Positions 36,649 through 44,745 of a DNA stretch of 64,000 bases are shown here, piece by piece. The DNA is taken from NCBI GenBank assembly GCA_947425785.1, contig CANEAY010000004.1:1-64000 (forward strand). Direction: 5' to 3'. Each line of letters opens with the position of its first letter. The first letter of the stretch is position 1. The notes under the pieces are model-generated. The model was given only the letters and a program-made list of their open reading frames with translations, did not search any database and was not told where the DNA came from. The position numbers and the translations under genes are program-made. Origin of the DNA: an uncultured Pseudoflavonifractor sp. (GTDB lineage Bacteria > Bacillota > Clostridia > Oscillospirales > Oscillospiraceae).

Positions 36649-38325
36649 ATGGACAACGAAATTCCTATCAAGAAAAGCCGCAAGCCCAAGAGCAAGCTGG
36701 GCCGCACCCTCACCAACCTGGTGGTGACCCTGGTGGTGGGCGCCGTCTACTTTTACCTTACTCTGCCCGCCATCAACCTGCAGAACCCGGACTTCTTCTC
36801 CTTCCTGTTCCTGCTGTGTGTGGTGTATATCGTCTCCGCCCTCATCACCTCCGGTTTCCAGGCCAAGGGGAACGGGGGCCTCCGGGAATACCTGCACTTC
36901 ATCAAGTCCCAGTGCCTGCCCGTCGGCATCCTGGTGCTGATCCTGGTAGCCATTTTCCTGGTGGGCCAGGTCATCTCCCAGCCCATCTTCCGGGCCTCCG
37001 CCTACCGGGATCTGCTGGACGCCCCCACCGGGGACTTTGTCACCGACGTGTCCCAGATCTCCTTTGACGAGATCCCCACCCTTGACCGGGATTCCGCCAA
37101 CTATCTGGGCGACCGGCAGATGGGTACCCTCTCCGACATGGTGAGCCAGTTCGAGTACTCCAACGACTCCACCCAGATCAACTACAAGGGCCGGCCCGTC
37201 CGGGTGGCTCCCATCGGCTACGCCGACCTCTTCAAGTGGTTCACCAACCGGGGCAGCGGCCTGCCCGCCTATGTGGTGGTGGACATGGTGACCCAGGAGG
37301 CCACCGTCCACCGGCTGAACGAGGGGATGAAGTACTCCTTCTCGGAGCCTCTGAACCGCAACGTTATGCGCCACCTGCGCTTCAACTTCCCCACCATGAT
37401 GTTCGCCCAGCCCGAGTTCGAAATTGACGAGAACGGCGATCCCTGGTGGATCGCCCCCCGGCTGGTGAAGACTATCGGCCTCTTCGGCGGCACCGATATT
37501 CAGGGCGCTGTGCTCCTCAACGCCGTCACCGGCGAGTGCACCTACTACGACAGCGCCGACGTACCCACCTGGGTGGATAACCTCTACGCCCCCGCCCTGG
37601 TGATGCAGCAGTATGACTACCACGGCACCCTGGTCAACGGTTTCCTCAACTCCATCTTCGGCCAGCGGGACGTGACTCAGACCACCCAGGGCTACAACTA
37701 TATCGCCATGAACGACGACGTGTATATGTACACCGGCGTCACCTCCGCCAACGCTGACCAGTCCAACCTGGGCTTCCTGCTGTGCAACCTGCGCACCAAG
37801 GACACCAGGTTCTACGCCGCCCCCGGCGCCACCGAGGACGCGGCCAAGGCCTCCGCCCAGGGCGTGGTGCAGGATCTGGGCTATATCTCCACCTTCCCCA
37901 TCCTGCTGAACATCTCCAACCAGCCCACCTACTTCATCCCCATGAAGGACGCGGCCAATCTGGTGAAGATGTACGCCATGGTCAACGTGGCCCGGTATGA
38001 CATCGTGGCCACCGGCACCACCGTCACTGCCGCCGAGGCGGAGTATATCCGCCTGTTGGGCGACCGGGGCGTTGTGGCGCCCGAGACGCTGCCCTCCACC
38101 TCTGCCACCGGCGTTATTGAGAAACTGCGCTCGGCGGTGCTGGACGGGAACACCTACTATTTTATCCGCCTTCAGGGTGAGGAGGTCTACTACTCCGTCT
38201 CTGCCGCCGACAACAATGTGGCAGTGATCCTGAACGAGGGGGACAGGGTGACCATCGAGCACGCCCAGCCGGACGAGGAGCACCCTGCCCTGATCCTCAA
38301 CGGCTACTCGGTGACCCTGCACTAA
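36649..38325 (+). CDS. Membrane-anchored conserved protein of unknown function
   Basis: 558 residues. A basic N-terminus is followed by three hydrophobic segments (about 22-42, 48-65, 85-110) and a long extracytoplasmic-looking domain (about 115-558) rich in beta-strand patterns. No catalytic motif is recognised. The protein has few Cys and no SLH domain. I recall similar long proteins in Oscillospiraceae annotated only as hypothetical. The ATG at 36649 has AAAGGAG 10 bases upstream; a GTG at 36640 is possible. Own terminator at 38342. Confidence 0.75.
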   Translation: MDNEIPIKKSRKPKSKLGRTLTNLVVTLVVGAVYFYLTLPAINLQNPDFFSFLFLLCVVYIVSALITSGFQAKGNGGLREYLHFIKSQCLPVGILVLILVAIFLVGQVISQPIFRASAYRDLLDAPTGDFVTDVSQISFDEIPTLDRDSANYLGDRQMGTLSDMVSQFEYSNDSTQINYKGRPVRVAPIGYADLFKWFTNRGSGLPAYVVVDMVTQEATVHRLNEGMKYSFSEPLNRNVMRHLRFNFPTMMFAQPEFEIDENGDPWWIAPRLVKTIGLFGGTDIQGAVLLNAVTGECTYYDSADVPTWVDNLYAPALVMQQYDYHGTLVNGFLNSIFGQRDVTQTTQGYNYIAMNDDVYMYTGVTSANADQSNLGFLLCNLRTKDTRFYAAPGATEDAAKASAQGVVQDLGYISTFPILLNISNQPTYFIPMKDAANLVKMYAMVNVARYDIVATGTTVTAAEAEYIRLLGDRGVVAPETLPSTSATGVIEKLRSAVLDGNTYYFIRLQGEEVYYSVSAADNNVAVILNEGDRVTIEHAQPDEEHPALILNGYSVTLH

Positions 38326-38341
38326 AGCACCGAAAAAAAGC

Positions 38342-38372
38342 GCGGGGCGGAACCAGCCCGGTTCCGCCCCGC
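38342..38372. terminator. Terminator between the 558-aa protein gene and the cysteine-rich gene
   Basis: GCGGGGCGGAACC / GGTTCCGCCCCGC hairpin with an A run before and T-rich sequence after, so it can serve both convergent genes. Confidence 0.9.
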
Positions 38373-38391
38373 TTCTTATTTACGCTGTGTT

Positions 38392-38544
38392 TCAGCAGCA
38401 GCCGTTGTTGCAGCCGCAGTTGTTCCCACAGCCGCAGCCGCAGCTGCCGCCGTTGCCGCAGCAGCAGCAAATGATGATGAGGATCAGGATGATCCACAGG
38501 CAGCCACCGCCGCCCCAACCGCAGCCATTATTGCAGCACCCCAT
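38392..38544 (-). CDS. 50-residue Cys/Gly-rich membrane peptide (chorion-class high-cysteine HCB protein 13-like)
   Basis: M-G-C-C-N-N-G-C-G-W start, then a Gly run, a hydrophobic segment L-W-I-I-L-I-L-I-I-I (16-25), four consecutive Cys (26-29), and a Gly/Asn/Cys tail ending C-N-N-G-C-C. 15 of 50 residues are Cys. A GGGAGG ribosome site lies 9 bases before the ATG and a terminator follows, so this is a real gene despite its size. Such proteins are annotated as high-cysteine proteins in clostridia. Function unknown; metal binding or a disulphide-rich surface layer are guesses. Confidence 0.8.
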   Translation of the reverse strand: MGCCNNGCGWGGGGCLWIILILIIICCCCGNGGSCGCGCGNNCGCNNGCC

Positions 38545-38636
38545 ATAGAAGTACCTCCCAAAAAGAGAATTTGAGACCGGCGGGTCTTCCCTGCCCGGCT
38601 CTGATTCATCTTATGCGGCAGGAGGCGGTTGGTGCG

Positions 38637-39311
38637 TCAGTTTTCCTCCCCGGGCTCTTCTTTTTGCTCCGGCAGGTCTCCCATGGTGCCCACGCAGCGG
38701 TTGATGGGGGTGCCCAGCTGGTAAAATTTCTCCTCGTAGTCGGTCATCACCCCGGTGGGGCCCTGGCCGTGGAGGTCACGGGTGACCTCGGAGAGGACAA
38801 AGCCCGCCTTGGGGAACTGGAACAGGGACCACTCAAACAGGTCATGGTTGTCGGTCTTAAAGTGGATCTGGCCGCCGGTGGCAAGCACCTTACGATCTTT
38901 GAGAAGGAAGCCGGGATGGGTCAGCCGCCGCTTGGCATACCGGGCGCCGGGCCAGGGGTCGCAGAAGTTGATGTACACCCGTCCCACCTCGCCGGGGGCA
39001 AAGTAGGCCTCCAGGTCGGCGGCGTCGGCGTCGATGAAGAAGACGTTGGTGAGGCCCAGCTCCCTGGCCCGCTCGGCGGCGATGACCATGGCGTCGGGCA
39101 CCCGCTCAATGGCGATCAGGAGCACATCCGGCTCGGCCTGGGCGGTGCCCACGGTGAAGCGGCCCTTGCCGCAGCCCAGTTCCACATGCACCTCCCGGCA
39201 GCCGGGCAGCAGCTCCTTCCAGCGGCCCCGGTGCTCCTTGGGGTCGGTGACGACCAGTTCTCCGCAGGCCTCCAGCCGGGGGATCAAGTTGGTTTTTTTC
39301 CGCATCCGCAT
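38637..39311 (-). CDS. trmB: tRNA (guanine-N7-)-methyltransferase
   Basis: 224 residues; makes m7G46 in tRNA. The SAM motif E-L-G-C-G-K-G-R-F is near residue 44. N-F-C-D-P-W-P follows near 116, then K-x-R-L-x-x-P and G-G-x-I-H-F-K-T-D-N near 146. The C-terminal T-D-Y-E-E-K-F region is also family-typical. Leftward; its start lies 53 bp from the -35 box of the divergent tRNA-Pro promoter. Confidence 0.95.
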   Translation of the reverse strand: MRMRKKTNLIPRLEACGELVVTDPKEHRGRWKELLPGCREVHVELGCGKGRFTVGTAQAEPDVLLIAIERVPDAMVIAAERARELGLTNVFFIDADAADLEAYFAPGEVGRVYINFCDPWPGARYAKRRLTHPGFLLKDRKVLATGGQIHFKTDNHDLFEWSLFQFPKAGFVLSEVTRDLHGQGPTGVMTDYEEKFYQLGTPINRCVGTMGDLPEQKEEPGEEN

Positions 39312-39364
39312 AGTCTTGTCCTCGCTTCAGTGATTTGCTTTAGCATACCACAGACAACAAGTTC

Positions 39365-39393
39365 TTGCAATAGATGGAATTTTGGCTTATAAT
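39365..39393 (+). promoter_or_regulatory. Promoter of the tRNA-Pro locus
   Basis: TTGCAA (39365-39370), 17-bp spacer, TATAAT (39388-39393). It lies about 40 bp before the truncated tRNA-Pro copy and about 230 bp before the intact one. Confidence 0.8.
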
Positions 39394-39431
39394 AGAGTCT
39401 GTTCTCTTGATAGGGAAAATGAATTTCATAT

Positions 39432-39469
39432 CCGGGTATAGCGGAGTTGGTACCGCGCCACATTTGGGA
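39432..39469 (+). pseudogene. Orphan 5' half of tRNA-Pro(UGG)
   Basis: 38 bases identical to the 5' half of the intact tRNA-Pro at 39623, from the acceptor stem through the anticodon loop TTTGGGA. The sequence then departs completely. The break in the anticodon loop is the expected crossover point of a tRNA-targeting tyrosine integrase. It has the tRNA promoter in front of it, so it is probably the original chromosomal 5' half, now cut off from a 3' half. Confidence 0.88.
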
Positions 39470-39622
39470 GTGCCATGGCTGTATCCGGGGCGGGGTGAAG
39501 GGAAACGCCGGGAAGCCTTGCGGAGACTGTGTTTAATGGATTTTCCTCCTCGGCTAAACTGGGCAGAAAAAAACCTTTGACCACAGGAATGACCACAGAC
39601 AGGAAAACGAAAAATTCAATAT
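39470..39622. other. Scar of an earlier integrated element
   Basis: 153 bp between the tRNA half and the intact tRNA. Positions 39557-39602 (AACTGGGC... TTTGACCACA ... ACCACAGACAG) match 59620-59664, the right end of the present island, at most positions. This looks like the leftover right end of a related element that inserted in the same anticodon loop and was largely deleted. The repeated TGACCACA motifs may be integrase arm sites. No gene. Confidence 0.65.
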
Positions 39623-39698
39623 CCGGGTATAGCGGAGTTGGTACCGCGCCACATTTGGGATGTGGAGATCGTGCGTTCGAGTCGCACTACTCGGACCA
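39623..39698 (+). tRNA. tRNA-Pro (anticodon UGG)
   Basis: 76 bases including encoded CCA. The acceptor CCGGGTA pairs with TACTCGG, and the D stem GCGG pairs with CCGC. The anticodon stem is CCACA/TGTGG with loop TTTGGGA (anticodon TGG), and the T stem is GTGCG/CGCAC with loop TTCGAGT. It is the complete copy at the left boundary of the island; its 3' 45 bases are probably element-supplied. Confidence 0.96.
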
Positions 39699-39719
39699 AT
39701 TATGCGGTTTTGACCGCAC

Positions 39720-39757
39720 AAACGGCCGCAAAGTAAAACGCTTTGCGGCCGTTTCTT
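39720..39757 (+). terminator. Terminator after tRNA-Pro
   Basis: AAACGGCCGCAAAG / CTTTGCGGCCGTTT hairpin followed by TCTTGTT. A smaller GCGG..CCGC hairpin precedes it. Confidence 0.85.
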
Positions 39758-39787
39758 GTTATGCTTCAGATTCTATGGAGGGATAAT

Positions 39788-41431
39788 ATGTTTAATGAGG
39801 ATTTTAATGCAATTTTTATGACAAGACCCTTTTGGAATGAGATGAATGTACCTCAAAGTCTTATTCAAAGAATCTACAGGGAATATTTGGGCACCAAGAA
39901 CATGGCTATTACTTCACGCTCAGAATCAATAGAATATATTTCGCCTATTGTTGAGCGCTTGCAAAGTGAAATTTTAAATTGGATTAAGTCGACGAATACA
40001 AACCAAGTTATTAAAGAGTTATATCTGATTTTTGACAAATGTTTTAAATTCTATGTTACTGAAAAAAAGGCGCGAAAGCAACTTGTTAAATTAAATATTT
40101 CTGATGATGACATTTTAGACGCATTTAATTATAATCGGAATATGAGCGTGAATGTGATTAATTCGATAAACCTTTGGTTGGAAAATGCTGTGCTGTATCA
40201 AAACGAGGCAGATCCAACCCAAGTAGATAAAGCTTCTGCTACTGACTGTGAGTTGTTTGTTAAGCTGTATCTGTATGGGCTGACCTCAAAAACACTATCA
40301 CTTTTATCGTTAAGTAAAAAGTTTGGAGAAAAAGACTTATTTTATGGAATCGAGTTATCGCTCGAGTCAAATGAACCTATTAATTTAGTAAGGTACCACC
40401 CGGTTATATATTATAATCCCGCTCTCACTGGGAATCAGGATGCATTTAAGCTTACGGCAGATGATTACAACCACGTTGATCATTCACTGTTTGGTATAGG
40501 CTTTCAAAACGAGTATGGCCTTAGTTTCCTTCTTTCCATGCGCGTAATATCAACTTTTCAAAAATATCTTTTACTGGATGGCAAATATGCACATATAGTT
40601 ATCAGTAAGTCCCATTTTCTTGAATTAATAACGCAATATAGCTTCGGGCAAGTTGACGCTCAAAAATTCTTTGATGCATTTACACTAACATATTCTAATG
40701 TTGCTTCACAATTGCGAAGAGAAGAAAACTTAATCTGGTTAATGGGCACAAATAAATACCGACATGAAATTCGCCCCTTTATTTGCCTTGAAAATGATAA
40801 TGTCGCAATTTCGTATAGCGCTCTGAACCAATCAAAAAATATCTGGCTCTCTTATTTTGCGAATGGTGGGATGATTTATACTACAGGAAAAGACCAGCTA
40901 ACTGCGTCAATTGAGGAAAGGAACTCCGAGCTATCCCAACTACTTGTAAAAATGATTCGAGAAATTTTAAGGAATCGGTATCATGCTGACTTTGACAGAA
41001 TTGATGTAAAATACGATGCTATATTCGGATCTCAAAGCACGGATTATGGTGATTATGACATAGTTTTTTATACCAAGGACACCAATGAATTATTTTTAAT
41101 AGAGGCCAAGTTTTTTTCCGACTCCCTAAATAATAGCGGAACGATTAATGACTATCAAAAGCTTTTTGCGAGAAATGGGTATTATGACCACTGTAGGAAC
41201 AGATATGATTTAGTAATTCGTGAGAAGCAAGCGATGAAAGATTTTGTTGGTGCGGTCGGGAGTATAACCGTGCATTTTTTATTTGTCTCCTCTAAACCAT
41301 TAGAAATTGAATTTACCGACAAAGATGGAATTGTATCATTCCCGTGTTTTTCGATATTTGAACACTATCTTAAAGGAAATCTTATTTCAGAAGATGGTAC
41401 ATCTGTAATCAGACCTACTATTCAACTATAG
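39788..41431 (+). CDS. Putative PD-(D/E)XK-type nuclease, island cargo
   Basis: 547 residues, strongly AT-rich. Most of the protein is helical and not recognised. A candidate nuclease core lies at about 405-450: Y-G-D-Y-D-I-V-F-Y (D424), then F-L-I-E-A-K-F-F (E439, K441). The D-x14-E-x-K pattern with flanking strands is that of PD-(D/E)XK enzymes. No methyltransferase, helicase or other partner adjoins it. Position at the island edge and base composition suggest recently gained cargo, possibly anti-phage. GGAGGG precedes the ATG at 39788. Function is inference only. Confidence 0.65.
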   Translation: MFNEDFNAIFMTRPFWNEMNVPQSLIQRIYREYLGTKNMAITSRSESIEYISPIVERLQSEILNWIKSTNTNQVIKELYLIFDKCFKFYVTEKKARKQLVKLNISDDDILDAFNYNRNMSVNVINSINLWLENAVLYQNEADPTQVDKASATDCELFVKLYLYGLTSKTLSLLSLSKKFGEKDLFYGIELSLESNEPINLVRYHPVIYYNPALTGNQDAFKLTADDYNHVDHSLFGIGFQNEYGLSFLLSMRVISTFQKYLLLDGKYAHIVISKSHFLELITQYSFGQVDAQKFFDAFTLTYSNVASQLRREENLIWLMGTNKYRHEIRPFICLENDNVAISYSALNQSKNIWLSYFANGGMIYTTGKDQLTASIEERNSELSQLLVKMIREILRNRYHADFDRIDVKYDAIFGSQSTDYGDYDIVFYTKDTNELFLIEAKFFSDSLNNSGTINDYQKLFARNGYYDHCRNRYDLVIREKQAMKDFVGAVGSITVHFLFVSSKPLEIEFTDKDGIVSFPCFSIFEHYLKGNLISEDGTSVIRPTIQL

Positions 41432-41440
41432 ATAAACAAT

Positions 41441-41485
41441 GAAAAGCACCGACATGGTGCTGAATAATCAATACCATGTCGCTGT
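41441..41485. terminator. Terminator between the nuclease-like gene and the integrases
   Basis: CGACATGGT / ACCATGTCG stem with a 14-base loop, A-rich before and TTTTATTATTTTT after. Between convergent genes. Confidence 0.7.
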
Positions 41486-41495
41486 TTTATTATTT

Positions 41496-42989
41496 TTATC
41501 TTGCCCGTTTGCCTTTCTTCCCCTCTGAGGGTTTACCATCCCTTTTTCCCAGCTCCTTCAGCCGCTGTGCCTCCACGATCTCCGCCTTCATCTCCACGAT
41601 GAGCCGCTTCAGTTTCTCCTCACACTCCTCCCGGGTATGGGCGTAAACATTGCGGGCGTGCTTTTTGCCGTCGGGCCACTTGGGTGAGTAGCGGCCTTCA
41701 AAGAGGTGGTCGTTGATTTCGCTGATACACCCGGTGCCGGGTTTGCGCTTGCGGCCCATGTAGGGCTTGAAGTCGGTCATCCTCGGCTTTTCCGGCGTGG
41801 CTGGTGTAGCATCCTGCCCCGGCGCCGAGGTGTCATCCTGCGGTGTTACCTTGCCGATGCCCCGGTCGATGTTGGCGGCGGCCGTGCGGCGCATATCGTC
41901 GGTGATGTGGGTGTAGATGTCCAGGGTGGTGGCCGCCGACACATGGCCCAGCATGGCGGAGAGGGTCTTCACATCCATGCCGTTCTCCAGAGCCAGGGTC
42001 GCAAAGGTATGCCGCAGGTCGTGGAACCGCACACGCTTGCACTCCGCGTGCTCCAGAATGAGCTGCAGGCGGGAGCGTACTGCGCCGGGGCTCAGCGGCA
42101 TATCCTCCTTCACCGGGGAGGGAAACATCCACCGGGAGTCCACCGTCTTTTTATACTCCCGCAACGCCTCCACCACGGCGGGCGGCAGGACGAGCTTGCG
42201 GATGGAGTTCTTCGTCTTGGGCGTGCTGAACTGGAGCTGGCCCCGCACATCGTAGACCTGTTTATTGATGCTCAGCACACCTGTCTTGAAATTCAGGTCA
42301 TCCCACTGAAGGGCCAGCAGTTCGCCTCGGCGCAGGCCGGTGGCCAAGTCCAGAAGGAAGAGTTCATAGTACCCCTCCGCCTGTGCCTGGATGAGAAACC
42401 GCTGCAGTTCCTCCCGCGTCAGCACCTGCATCTCCCGCGCCTTCTTGGGCGGCAGCTTACAACCAATAGCCGGGTTCACACGGATCAGCCCATCCTGTAC
42501 CGCCTTCTCCAGTGCGGAGCGGCAGGTGGCGTGACAGGCTCGCACCATCCGGTCGGATAGTCCCTCGCCGTATTGTTCGGCAAGGCGCTTCCGACCATTT
42601 TTCTTGAGCCGTCCATAAAACTGCTGCAGGTCATTCTGGGTCAGCTTGTTCAGCGGGATGCCGCCGAGCTCCGGGACAATATGCAGACGGATGCGGCTCT
42701 CGTAGGTCTCCTGGGTGGTGGGACGGATCCTGGGCTTGGCGTGATTTTCATACCAGTACTCCAGCCAGTCGGCAAAGGGCATTTCGGGGCGTATCTTCTC
42801 CAGCTTCAGCCCGCCACACTCTTCCTTGAGCTTCTGGAGCTTTTCGATGCACTCCTTTTTCGATTTGCCAAAGACACTCTTCGTCTTGGGATAGCCCTTA
42901 TCATCATAGCCGATGACGACCCGGCCCTCCCAGCGCCCGTCCTTGCGCTGTCTTACAGTCCCGTCGCCGGCTTTTCGTTTTCTTGCCAC
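41496..42989 (-). CDS. Tyrosine site-specific integrase with extra C-terminal DNA-binding-like segment
   Basis: 497 residues. An N-terminal AP2-like arm-binding domain (about 1-60) is followed by a SAM-like core-binding domain (about 70-165) and a catalytic domain (about 180-380) with T-G-L-R-R-G-E, H-D-L-R-H-T-F and the nucleophile in L-D-I-Y-T-H. About 110 residues follow the catalytic domain. They begin M-G-R-K-R-K-P-G-T-G and resemble the N-terminal arm-binding domain again. Most integrases end shortly after the tyrosine. The start overlaps the preceding integrase by 37 bp. Confidence 0.92.
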   Translation of the reverse strand: MARKRKAGDGTVRQRKDGRWEGRVVIGYDDKGYPKTKSVFGKSKKECIEKLQKLKEECGGLKLEKIRPEMPFADWLEYWYENHAKPRIRPTTQETYESRIRLHIVPELGGIPLNKLTQNDLQQFYGRLKKNGRKRLAEQYGEGLSDRMVRACHATCRSALEKAVQDGLIRVNPAIGCKLPPKKAREMQVLTREELQRFLIQAQAEGYYELFLLDLATGLRRGELLALQWDDLNFKTGVLSINKQVYDVRGQLQFSTPKTKNSIRKLVLPPAVVEALREYKKTVDSRWMFPSPVKEDMPLSPGAVRSRLQLILEHAECKRVRFHDLRHTFATLALENGMDVKTLSAMLGHVSAATTLDIYTHITDDMRRTAAANIDRGIGKVTPQDDTSAPGQDATPATPEKPRMTDFKPYMGRKRKPGTGCISEINDHLFEGRYSPKWPDGKKHARNVYAHTREECEEKLKRLIVEMKAEIVEAQRLKELGKRDGKPSEGKKGKRAR

Positions 42990-44155
42990 GGTTTCAGTTC
43001 CTTTCCGAACAGGTCTTCCATGAAGCCGCCCACGATGCCGCAGGCCTGTTTCTGCATATCCGATGTGACATGGGTGTATGTGTCCAGGGTGAAGGACGCA
43101 TTGGTATGGCCCAGGATACCGGAGAGGGTCTTGGCGTCCACACCGCTGGTGAGGGCGTGGGTGGCAAAGGTGTGGCGCAGGTCGTGGAAGCGGATGCTGG
43201 GCAGGCCCGCCCGCTGGAGCAGGGTCTTCATGTGGCAGTAGACTGTGTTGGGATTGACAGGATCCTCCGGTTTCACCGGGTCAGGAAATATCCACGGGCC
43301 GATGGCATCCTCCCTGCGCCGCCGCAGGATGTCGGCCACGGTGTTCGGCAGGATAATGGTGCGCATACCTTTTCCAGTCTTTGTCTCGCCGGTGGTGTAC
43401 TCCCCTTTCCTCTCACTATGGAGGGTACGGCACACCTTCAGCGTCCCGGCCTCCCCATCGAAGTCGCTCCACCGCAGACCGCAGATCTCACCCCGCCGCA
43501 GGCCGGTCATCAGCTCGGTCTGGAAGAAATCGTGCCACACCTCGTCCTGCTCCACCACCTCGAGGAAGGCGTCCAGCTCTGCGCGGGTCAGGATGCGCTT
43601 GGGCTTGTAGTTGGGCTTGGGCGCCGTCGTGCCCTCGGTGGGGTTGCGGGGAATGACATGGGCCTGCACCGCATCCTTCAGTGCGGCGTGGAGCGTGGAG
43701 TGGATGTGGCGAACCATGGAGTCAGAGAGTTGATGTCCCAATTCGGGGTGCTCGTGGATACGCCCATCTGTTTTCAGGCGGCGGTACATCCGCTGGATAT
43801 CTTGCCGGGAGATGAGGGAGATTTGTTTGTCGCCCAACTGCGGTTTGATGTAGCTTTCGATGTATTGGCGGTAACTGGTAAGGGTACCGGGACGCACTGT
43901 TCCCTCCTTGTACTCCGACAGCCAGCGATCCAGCCACTCGCCCAGCGTCATGCGGCTGTCCTCGGTCAGCTCCACATCGCGGTAACACTCGATGTTCTGG
44001 TGGAGCTTGTCCAACAGCGCCTTCTGGGTCTTGGCGTAGACATGGCGGAACAGTGGCTCGCCGTTTTCCTTGTGGCCGATGACGATACGGCCCTCCCAGC
44101 GGCCATCCTCCCGCTTTCGCACCATGCCGTCACCGGAGGGTCTACGCTTTGCCAT
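42953..44155 (-). CDS. Tyrosine site-specific integrase
   Basis: 400 residues, the usual Tn916/phage-type length. The N-terminal arm-binding domain is K-R-R-P-S-G-D-G-M-V-R-K-R-E-D-G-R-W. Core-binding and catalytic domains follow with T-G-L-R-R-G-E, H-D-L-R-H-T-F-A-T-H, G-H and the tyrosine in L-D-T-Y-T-H. The ATG at 44155 overlaps the DUF6809 stop by one base (TGATG), and the downstream integrase starts within its 3' end. The three genes form one translation-coupled unit. Which integrase made the present insertion cannot be told. Confidence 0.94.
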   Translation of the reverse strand: MAKRRPSGDGMVRKREDGRWEGRIVIGHKENGEPLFRHVYAKTQKALLDKLHQNIECYRDVELTEDSRMTLGEWLDRWLSEYKEGTVRPGTLTSYRQYIESYIKPQLGDKQISLISRQDIQRMYRRLKTDGRIHEHPELGHQLSDSMVRHIHSTLHAALKDAVQAHVIPRNPTEGTTAPKPNYKPKRILTRAELDAFLEVVEQDEVWHDFFQTELMTGLRRGEICGLRWSDFDGEAGTLKVCRTLHSERKGEYTTGETKTGKGMRTIILPNTVADILRRRREDAIGPWIFPDPVKPEDPVNPNTVYCHMKTLLQRAGLPSIRFHDLRHTFATHALTSGVDAKTLSGILGHTNASFTLDTYTHVTSDMQKQACGIVGGFMEDLFGKELKPWQENEKPATGL

Positions 44156-44433
44156 CAGTCTCCCTCCTCCCTGCCCAAGCACTCCACCATGATCCGAACG
44201 CCCAGCCGAAAGCCCATGATGAAGTTTTCCTCGGCGGTCACGCCGTCCATATCTTGCTGGGTCTTTAGGAGTTCTTCCAACAGCGTTTTCTCCTCTGGGC
44301 CAAGCTGCTCCTTCAACTTTGTCTCGCACTGGGTAAGATGTGCGCTCAGCTTGCGTATGGGGGAGCCGCTGGGGATGGGGTGGTCAAAGAGGGTGAGGTT
44401 CCCATAGTATAGATTTTTCAGCGTTTTCGTCAT
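44155..44433 (-). CDS. DUF6809-family protein
   Basis: 92 residues. Pattern L-Y-Y-G-N-L at the N-terminus and E-N-F-I-M-G-F-R-L-G-V-R-I-M near the end fits DUF6809, small proteins common in clostridial integrative elements and often beside integrases. Function unknown; mostly helical. GGAGG lies just upstream of the ATG. Confidence 0.82.
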   Translation of the reverse strand: MTKTLKNLYYGNLTLFDHPIPSGSPIRKLSAHLTQCETKLKEQLGPEEKTLLEELLKTQQDMDGVTAEENFIMGFRLGVRIMVECLGREEGD

Positions 44434-44745
44434 ATTGTGCGCCTCCTTTGGTAGCTACACACAATACCATGCCCCGGTTCGGAAAGCTACCGAACCGGGG
44501 CAGAGTTATCAGAAAGTTATCAATTGATCTGACGGGCCTCTTCATTGTTTATTGTGGGGTAACTGTTGCTCATTGAAATTAGCAGCTAATCTGCTGGATT
44601 TCCCCTCCCTCTAATGGGGCTTACACCGTCCTCTATATTTCTGAGGTAGTTATATTATAGCCGAGGGATAGTTCTATTAAATTCGACTTTCCCTTGAAAC
44701 CCTTTCTTTCTCCATGTATAATGAAAATACTTGGAGGCGATAGAT
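44434..44745. other. Divergent intergenic region between DUF6809 and the TPR-like gene
   Basis: About 310 bp without a gene. It contains a strong hairpin CCCCGGTTCGG / CCGAACCGGGG (44472-44500) and AT-rich sequence that probably holds divergent promoters. GCAGAGTTATCAG at 44501-44513 recurs at 47901-47913 upstream of the transglutaminase-like gene, apart from one base at the left end. Confidence 0.55.

Noticed and set aside
36619-38322. 567-codon frame antisense to the 558-residue membrane protein gene
   Set aside because: No start context; the sense frame has a ribosome site and membrane segments.
39470-39580. Small frame read out of the truncated tRNA-Pro copy
   Set aside because: It starts inside tRNA sequence and covers the element scar; no ribosome site or family pattern.
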